Assembly (NCBI RefSeq): GCF_040869045.1
Contig: NC_090319.1
Coordinates: forward strand, 386,647,601-386,711,600
Direction: 5' to 3'
DNA from: Eurosta solidaginis
Taxonomy: Eukaryota > Arthropoda > Insecta > Diptera > Tephritidae
DNA: 64,000 bases
Positions 56,202-64,000 of the stretch are shown here, piece after piece (position 1 is the first letter of the stretch; every line of letters begins with the position of its first letter). Position numbers and translations under genes: made by a program. Under the pieces are notes generated by a model. The model was not told the DNA's origin and searched no databases. It saw nothing but the letters and a program-made list of their open reading frames with translations.

Positions 56202-58626
56202 AACAAGGTTAGGTTAGGTTGAACTGGCCGGTCCATGAGGACCTCACATAGATTGATTGAGTCCGTAGTGTTGCCAGAAGTTTGTTTTAACGACCAAACT
56301 GAAAACCCCTATTAAAAACCAGGACATATGTTATAAAATAACTCCGTCGTCTTGGCAAATATTAGAAGCTTCCTTGAACTTAAGCCACTTGCTGCTTCTA
56401 GATCTGACAGCTGTATCACCCCTAATAGCTGGAGTCTTAGACTGGCAAGTGCAGGGCACGAGCACAGAACGTGCTCGATCGTTTCCTCCTCCAACCCGCA
56501 CTTCCTACATCTGCTATCACTGACCAAGCCTAATTTAAAGGCATGTGATGCCAGAAGGCAGTGTCCAGTCAGAATACAATCATGTTCGTCTTGTGATTGA
56601 TGACGCTATACTACTATGGCCATATGGTGGGCGCTGAAGGTGCCCCGAGCCTGGTTGCAATTGTTAATGCTATGTTCTTTCTACAGGTCTACAGGTGGAA
56701 TGTGCAGAATGGCATACAGTGCAGCCGTCTCCGTTTTCAGGGTTCCCGTAATGCAAAGCATCGATAGTCTGCATACTCCCTCTAATTTTTTGAGGTATAT
56801 TGTTTTTTGTGTGGCTTTCCACCAAACAAGAACTCCATAGTATAGAATAGGGCTTACAATCGCTGTAAAAACCCAATGAGAAAGAGAGGGCGATAAGCCC
56901 CACGTACACCCCGGCATTCTTTTACAGGCATGGAGTGCAGTTGAGGCCTTGAGCTTCCATGACAGCTTATTGTCTAGGATGATTCCTAGATATTTTGTGC
57001 AAGGTTTCTCCTGTAAGGTCACCCCCCCTAACTTAGGCCTGGTCCAATTTGGGACCTTGTACCTCTTTGTAAACAAGACCATATCCGTGTTCTCCGCATT
57101 GATTTTCAACCCGAAATTAGATGCCCAGGTATGAATATCCCGAAGCACCCGATCCATCAAAGAACTAATCGTTGGAAGGCACTTTCCACTTATAACAATT
57201 GCAACGTCATCTGCGTAAGACGTAAGTTTTACCGGTGCCTCATCGAATCGACTGAGCAGTTGGTTGATGACCAGCGTCCACAGCAGAGGTGATAGGACCC
57301 CTCCCTGCGGCGTGCCCTTGTCCACTGATTTCGTGATTTTGTGATGTAATCTTTCTGTAATTTAACATGCAGCTGATCCATCTGATTAAGGCGGAATGTA
57401 CTTTAATGTAATTAAGACCATCCATAATCGCCCATTTAGAAACATTATTGAAAGCCCCGGCAATGTCCAAGAAAACATCTAGAGCATACTCCTTATATTC
57501 CAGGGATTTCTCTATGCTAATTATCTTCCTATGCAATGCGGGGTCTACCGACTTGCCTTTGGTGTACGCATGTTGTGTTGTGGAGAGCAGCTTTTCATCC
57601 ACGTTGGACTTTATGTACACATCTATCAGCCTCTCAAAGGTTTTGAGCAGAAATGATGTTAAGCTAATGGGTCTATAGTCTTTGGGATACACGTGACCGA
57701 TCTTCCCCGCCTTTGGTAGGAAAGCTACACGAGCAGTTCTCCAAGATTGCGGTACATGATTCAGCCCTATGCACCCATCGAATATTACTTTAAGCCATTC
57801 CACAATATACCGTCTGGGCCCGGCGATTTAAACTTAGAAAACGTTTTCACTGCCCAATCGATCTTGGTATCGGCCACCAAGCCCGGCACTACCCGCTCCG
57901 TGATCGAAGTGTGAGTGATGTCTGCTGGCTCTTCTAAACCGTCTCCCGATGGGAAATGATCGAGAAGCACCTCAAGGGATTCCTCACTATTACGTGACCA
58001 TTCCCCGCTCTCTTTCTTTATTAGTCCCTGGACTGTGTTTCCCTTTGCTAGGACTTTTTTCAACCGTGCTGTTTGGCTGGAGCAATCTACATATGTCCGT
58101 ACAGAAACTTTTCCATGAGATTCTCCTCGCCCTGGAAATTTCACGCTTGTAGATCCTCAGTAGATCCCTGTACTCGTCCCGACACGCTTCGCTTTACGCG
58201 GTCTTTGCGAGCTTAAACATTTCTTTTACCTGTCTTCTTTGAAGACTCAGCTCATTGCTCCACCATGGCGGCTTTGCTTTTCCTCTTAATCTTCTTAGAG
58301 GGCAAGCTTTGTTATACGCAGTCATAAGCGTCCTTGTTAGGAATTCATTAGACTGCTCCAGTTCCTCCACATTGGCCACCTCTTTGGGTTGTCCCAGTTT
58401 TGTTTCTGTTTCTGGAATTTAGTCCAGTTCGTTGACCTAGGGTTTCTAAAGGTTCCTCCCTTCTCTACCCTCTTTAGGGGGATGCTGAAGCTGATATACG
58501 CATGGTCGGAGAAGGTGGTCTATCAAGAACCATCCAATCATACCTTGATATATCACGCTCGGAGCTCAATGTAATATCCAGAACATTGCTGGATGTTGGA
58601 CCAATGTATGCAGTGTAGTCGCGACT
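56202..58626 (-). mobile_element. 5'-truncated LOA-like non-LTR retrotransposon with AACCT tail
   Basis: It contains the end of the endonuclease, the RT and the C-terminal zinc module, and terminates at 56202-56220 where the plus strand reads aacaaggttaggttaggtt. That tail is identical over 19 bases to the one at 12701-12719. The 5' break is near 58626 within the endonuclease, as expected from incomplete reverse transcription. The LOA assignment is from remembered motifs. Confidence 0.75.
56300..58626 (-). pseudogene. ORF2 of the LOA-like element: endonuclease end, RT, zinc module
   Basis: The endonuclease end reads YIGPTSSNVLDITLSSE near 58600. The linker has KPPWWSNELSLQRRQVKEMF (58379-58194). 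RT follows: KSPGPDGI (58144-57785), KDYRPISLTSFLLKTFERLI and VFLDIAGAFNNV (57803-57240), then GTPQGGVLSPLLWTLVINQL, the catalytic SYADDVAIVI and KYLGIILDNKLSW (57325-56681). The tail has ILTGHCLLASHAFKLGL and CRKCGLEEETIEHVLCSCPA (56590-56312). The YADD residues are intact, but frameshifts near 58400, 57800, 57330 and 56650 break the protein. It would perform target-primed reverse transcription. No RNase H domain is evident. Confidence 0.8.
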
Positions 58627-58910
58627 TCTCTTTTCAAACGTTTTTATTTGAATGAACTAATGACGCGTTTCTTAACTAGTGTCGACATACGCTTATCGAA
58701 ATTCCGATACTTTACGATACTTTTACATTAGGGCTAGTACACACGGTAATCTAAGGGATAACTTAAGGGTCAGATACACTATGCGACATGGCAATCATAC
58801 ACGGTTAGCCTACTGTACATGAGACGTAACTGTAATCTGTAATATACTACAGTTCGGCCATCCTGACCCTCAAATTGACCCCAATTTACCAACTTAATAT
58901 TATAATAATA
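58627..58910. other. Short gene-less stretch
   Basis: Unique-looking AT-rich sequence between the truncated non-LTR element and the Helitron terminus. Confidence 0.4.
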
Positions 58911-58945
58911 CTAGCCTTTACCCGCGGCCCCGTCCGCAAGGAGAA
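58911..58945 (-). mobile_element. Helitron 3' terminus
   Basis: On the minus strand the sequence runs GCGG-ACGGGG-CCGC, then GGGTAAAGGCTAG followed by T. A GC hairpin about ten bases before CTAG, with insertion ahead of T, is the Helitron 3' signature. It aligns with the terminus at 54611 (shared ACTAGC, then TACCC on the plus strand). The element extends to the right of this point, so the satellite that follows lies just inside its 3' end. Confidence 0.7.
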
Positions 58946-59059
58946 AATGAAATATGTGGGCTATTCACGTTAGCCTGCTTATAAAGTTATCTGTTTAAAA
59001 TTTTTTTTCTGTCTAATGCATTTTATTTTTGTAATTGAGTAAAAAAAAGAACTTTATGA

Positions 59060-62000
59060 GCTGATAACCTAATAGGATCCCAAAATGATAACGAAATTAT
59101 CCAGAAAAAGCCACGAAATGACCCCGACGCTATCGCGGACGGATCCCGAAAACCATCCAGAAAAGCCCCGGAAGTGTTTCCAAAAGTTCCCGAAGTAGTC
59201 CCAAAAAAACCCGAAATGACAACGACACGATTCTAGACTTATCCAGATAACCACACAGAAATGATGCCTGAAGGATACCAAATTGATCCCGAAATAGTCC
59301 CGAAAAAGTTCCGAAATTACCCTGACGGGCTCCCGGACGGTCTCAGAAACCATCCAGAAAATATCCAGGAAGGGTCCCTAAATTATCCCGACTAACTCCA
59401 GAAAAAGTTCCGAAATGGCTCCGAGGGGATCCACGATGGATCGCGAAAACCATACAGAAATGATTCCGGAAGGATTCCAAAATGATCCCGAAATAGTCCG
59501 GAATTGACCCAGATGGGATCCCGCACAGATCCAGAAATGATCCCGGAAGGGTGCAAAAACTATCCCGGAAAAGTAACAAAAAATCCCGAAATGGCTCCTA
59601 CGGCATCCCGGACGGATCCAGAAATGATCTCGGAAGGGTCCCCAAATGATCCCAAAATGGTCCCGAAATGACCCTGATGGATCCGGCAAACCATCAAGAA
59701 ATTATGCCGAAAGGGTCCCAAAATGATCCCGAAATAATACAGAAAAAGTCACGAAAAACCCCTAGAGGATCCCCAAATGATCCCGTATTAGCCCCGAAAA
59801 AGGTCCCGAAATAACCCCGACGGGATCCCGGACAAATCCCTAAAACCATCCAGAAATGATGCCGGAAGGAATCCCAAGTGATTCCGTAAAAGTCCCGCAT
59901 TGATTCCGACGGGATCCCGAACGGATACCGAAAATCATCCAGAAGTGACGCCGGAAAGGTCCTCAAATGATCACCTAATAGTCCCGAAATGACCCTTAAG
60001 GGTTCATGGACGGATCCCATAAATCATCCAGAAATGATCCCGATATATTCCCGAAGAAGTCCCGAAATGACCCTGACGGGATCTCGAACGCACCCCTAAA
60101 TGACCCTGACGGGATCCCGGACAGATCCCGAAATCCATCCAGAAATGATCTTGGGAAGGTCCCAAAATTATCCCGAAATAGTCTCGGAAAAGTTCAGAAA
60201 TTACCCTGACGGTTCCCGAAAAAGTCCCGAAATGACCCTGACTGGACCCCGAAAGAATCCCGAAAACTATCCAGAAATGATGCCGGAAATGTCCTCAAAT
60301 GATCACCTAATAGTTCCGAAAAGACCCTGACGGGATCCCGAACGGATCCCGACAACTATCTAGAAATGATGCCGAAAGGGCCCGCAAATGATCCCGTATT
60401 AGTCGAGAAAAAGTCCCGAAATGAACCCAACGGGATGCCGGACGAATCCCAAAAACCAGCCAGAAATGATGCCGGAAGGGACACCAAATGATCCCGAATA
60501 AGTCCCGCAATAATTCCGACGGGATCCTGAGCGGATACCGAAAACCATCCAGAAGTGAAGCCGAAAAGGTCCTCAAATGATCACCTAATAGTCCCAAAAT
60601 GACCCTGACGGCATCCCGGACAGATCCCGAAATCCATCCAGAAATGATCTTGGGAGGGTCCCAAAATTATCCCGAAATAGTCTGGGAAAAGTCCAGAAAT
60701 TACCCTGACGGATACCGGACGAATCCTGAAAACCAATCTTAAATGATGCCGAAAAAGTTCCGAAATGACCCTGAAGGGACCCGGAAAGGATCCCGAAAAC
60801 TAACCAGAAATAATGCCGGAAAGGTCCTCAAATGATCCGAAAAGACCCTGACGGGATACCGAAATGATACCGAAAGGGCCCGCAAATGATCCCGTATTAG
60901 TCGAGAAAAAGTCCCGAAATGACCCGGAAGGGATGCCGGACGAATCCCAAAAACCATCCAGAAATGATTTTGGAAGGGACCCCAATGATCCCGAAAAAGT
61001 CCCGCAATTATTCCGACGGGAATCTGAACGGATACCGAAAACCATCCAGAAGTGATGCCGGAACGGTCCTCAAATGCTCACCTAATAGTCCCAAAATGAC
61101 CCTGAGGGCATCCCGGACAAATCCCGAAATCCATCCAGAAATGATCTTGGGAAGGTCCCAAAATGATCCCGAAATAGTCTCGGAAAAGTGCAGAAATTAC
61201 CCTGACTGGTTCCCGGACGAATCCTGAAAGCCATCCTTAAATGATCCCGAAAAAGCCCCGAAATGACCCTGACGGGATCCCGAAAGGATTCCAAAAACTA
61301 TCCAGAAATGATGCCGGAAAGGTCCTCAAATGATCCCCTAATAGTTCCGAAATGACCGTGACGGGATCCCGAACGGATCCCGACAACTATCCAGAAATTA
61401 TGCCGAAAGGGTCCGCAAATGATCCCGTATTAGTCGAGAAAAAGTCCCGAAATGACCCTGATGGGATCCCGGACGGATCCCGAAAATCATCCAGAAATGA
61501 TGCCGGAAGAGCCCCCAAATGATCCCAAAAAAGTCCCCAAATGACCCCGACGATATCCCGGACGGATCCCGAAAACCATCCAGAAATGATGCCGGAAGAG
61601 CCCCCAAATGATCCCGAAAAAGTCCCCAAATGACCCCGACGAGATCCCGCACGGATCCCGAAAACCATCCAGAAATGATGCCGGAAGAGCCCCAAATGAT
61701 CCGGAAAAAGTCCCCAAATGACCCCGACATACTCCAGAAAAGGTTCCGAAATGGCTCCGAGGGAATCAACGACGGATCGCGAAAACCATACAGAAATGAT
61801 TCCGGAAGGATCCCAAAATGATCCCGAAATAGTCCGGAAATGACCCAGATGGGATCCCGCACAGATCCAGAAATGATCCCGGAAGGGTCCAAAAGCTATC
61901 CCGGAAAAGTAACAAAAAATCCCGAAATGGCTCCTACGGCATCCCGGACGGATCCAGAAATGATCTCGGAAGGGTCCCCAAATTATCCCAAAATGGTCCC

Positions 62001-63830
62001 GAAATGACCCTGATGGATCCGCCAAACCATCAAGAAATTATGCCGGAAGGGTCCCCAAATGATCCCGAAATAAAACAGAAAAAGTCACGAAACGACCCCT
62101 AGAGGATCCCCAAATGATCCCGTATTAGCCCCAAAAAAGTCCCAAAATGACCCTGACGGGATCCCGAAAGGATTCCGAAAACAATACAGAAATGATGCCG
62201 GAAAGGTCCTCAAATGATCCCCTAATAGTCCCGAAATGACCGTGACGGGATCCCGACAACTATCCAGAAATGATGCCGAAAGGGTCCGCAAATGATCCCG
62301 TATTAGTCGAAAAAAGTCCCGAAAGGACAACGACGGGATCCCGGACGAATCCCAAAAACCATCCAGAAATGATGCCGGTAGGTATCCCAAATGATCCCGA
62401 AATAGTCCCGAAATGACCTCGTCGGCATCCCGGACGGATCCCGAAAATTATCCAGAAATGATGCCGGAAAGGTTCCCAAATGATCCCCTAATAGTCCCGA
62501 AATTACCCTAATGGGATCCCGGACGGATTCCGAAAACCATCCAGAAATGATGCCGAAAGGGTTCCCAAATGATCCCGTATTAGTCGCGAAAAAGTCCCGA
62601 AATGGCCCCGACGGGATCCCGGACGGATCCCGAAAACCATCCAGAAATGATGCCGAAAGTGTTCCCAAATAATCCCGTATTAGTCGCGAAAAAGTCCCGA
62701 AATGACCCCGACGGGATCCCGGACGGATCCCGAAAACCATCCAGAAATGATGCCGGATGAGCCCCAAAATGATCCCGAAAAAGTCCCCAAATTACCCCGA
62801 CGAGATCCCGGACGGATCCCGAAAACCAACCGAAAGGGTCCGCAAATGATCCCGTATTAGTCGAAAAAAGTCCCGAAAGGACCACGACGGGATCCCGGAC
62901 GAATCCCAAAAACCATCCAGAAATGATGCCGGTAGGTATCCCAAATGATCCCGAAATAGTCCCGAAATGACCTCGTCGGCATCCCGGACGGATCCCGAAA
63001 ATTATCCAGAAATGATGCCGGAAAGGTTCCCAAATGATCCCCTAATAGTCCCGAAATTACCCTAATGGGATCCCGGACGGATCCCGAAAACCATCCAGAA
63101 ATGATGCCGAAAGGGTTCCGAAATGATCCCGTATTAGTCGCGAAAAAGTCCCGAAATGACCCCGACGGGATCCCGGACGGATCCCGAAAACCATCCAGAA
63201 ATGATGCCGAAAGGGTTCCCAAATGATCCCGTATTAGTCGCGAAAAAGTCCCGAAATGACCCCGACGGGATCCCGGACTGATCCCGAAAACCATCCAGAA
63301 ATGATGCCGGATGAGCCCCAAAATGATCCCGAAAAAGTCCCCAAATGACCCCGACGAGATCCCGGACGGATCCCGAAAACCATCCAGAAATGATGCCGGA
63401 AGAGCCCCCGAATGATCCCGAAAAAGTCCCCAAATGACCCCGACGATATCCCGGACGGATCCCGAAAACCATCCAGAAATGATGCCGGAAGAGCCCTCAA
63501 ATGATCCCGAAAAAGTCCCCATATGACCCCGACGAGATCCCGGACGGATCCCGAAAACCATCCAGAAATGATGCCGGAAGGGTCCCCAAATGATCTCGAA
63601 ATAGCCCCGAAATGATTCCGGAATAGTCCCGAAAATGTTCCAAAATAACCCCGACGGGATCCCGGACGGATCCCGTAAACTATACAGAAATGATCCCGGA
63701 AGGGTCCCAAAATGATCCCGAAATAGTCCCGAAAAAGTCCCGAAATTACCCCGGCGTAATCCCGGACCGATCCCGAAAACCATCCAGAAATGATCCCGGA
63801 AGGGTCTCGATATGACCCTTACGGGATTAC
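59060..63830 (+). repeat. Satellite array built from 11-bp sub-repeats
   Basis: About 4.8 kb of tandem repeats are written in 11-bp words such as GATCCCGAAAT, AGTCCCGAAAA, GACCCCGACGG, GATCCCGGACG and GGTCCCCAAAT. In the more regular right part, CCGGACGG sites recur at 63073, 63173, 63273, 63362, 63451 and 63540, giving monomers of 100 and 89 bp that differ by one word. The left part (59060-61400) is more divergent. Long open frames on the minus strand (up to 308 residues) arise because 11 is not a multiple of 3 and the words lack stops; they are not genes. Confidence 0.9.
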
Positions 63831-64000
63831 AAATAAGGTGAAGCTAATTATAAAACCATGTTAATAAGGCAGCAGGCGCATTGGAGCGAATAAAAAGTTA
63901 GATAGAAACATACAGGTAAAGCTAATAAAAGCGTGCTAATAAAAACAATTGATGGAGGGCGGATGGCGGGAGTAGAGGAGAGGACCACTGATCGTTCCTC
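63831..64000. other. Flank of the satellite, probable Helitron interior
   Basis: A short direct repeat of the type GGT(A/G)AAGCTAAT...GTTAATAA/GCTAATAA occurs at about 63837 and 63917. No coding sequence is seen before the window ends. Confidence 0.4.

Noticed and set aside
59069..63783. Several long minus-strand open frames (up to 308 residues) rich in Gly, Arg, Phe, Ser and Asp
   Set aside because: They follow the 11-bp satellite words in all three frames of one strand. The words contain no minus-strand stops, so long frames are expected without selection.

Overview
The window is eukaryotic repeat-rich DNA with no host gene that I can recognise. The element content points to a higher fly, plausibly a tephritid or another acalyptrate dipteran: a 412/mdg1-type LTR retrotransposon, R1- and LOA-like non-LTR elements, Penelope-like elements, tRNA-derived SINEs, and a large family of GTGGGCGTGG-bearing elements with ~129-bp central tandem repeats. 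The species assignment is inference. Almost every open frame belongs to a mobile element and most are broken.

Layout. 1-6471: 412/mdg1-like LTR element on the minus strand, with 5' LTR and tRNA-Arg-type primer site at 6020-6471, gag, protease and RT-RNase H; the integrase side leaves the window. 6896-7019: MITE-like palindrome. 7836-11951: decayed R1-like non-LTR element. 12702-13075: 3' end of a LOA-like element with a (TTAGG)-like tail. 13100-17645: two tandem-repeat elements (family H); one is split by a ~2 kb DNA transposon. 18297-23371: reversed family H copy containing a second complete copy (18710-22697) with a ~20-unit array. 24400-24850: degenerate short-period repeat.

25091-32522: family H copy split by a 5.8 kb CACTG-ended transposon (25645-31470), which carries two Penelope fragments, a SINE and a small MITE, so insertions are nested four deep. 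33410-33938: solo LTR. 34566-37925: second copy of the CACTG transposon with a SINE inserted in a SINE. 38548-41524: Penelope-like element with inverted terminal repeats, split by a hAT with a perfect 8-bp target duplication. 42615-46020: internally deleted LTR retrotransposon with a SAP-motif Gag, flanked by ATACA. 47963-53138: two family H copies tail to tail. 54611-55540: Helitron helicase remnant. 56202-58626: 5'-truncated LOA-like element. 58911-64000: Helitron 3' terminus followed by a ~4.8 kb satellite built from 11-bp sub-repeats.

The genes do not form a pathway. The locus reads as heterochromatin-like DNA built by successive insertion, and the target duplications and split copies give a relative chronology. 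The most interesting items are: the family H element with a sequence-variable but structure-conserved 3' hairpin; the CACTG transposon with ~0.5 kb inverted repeats and a transposase I cannot name; hammerhead-like motifs in the Penelope elements; and the Helitron-borne satellite.
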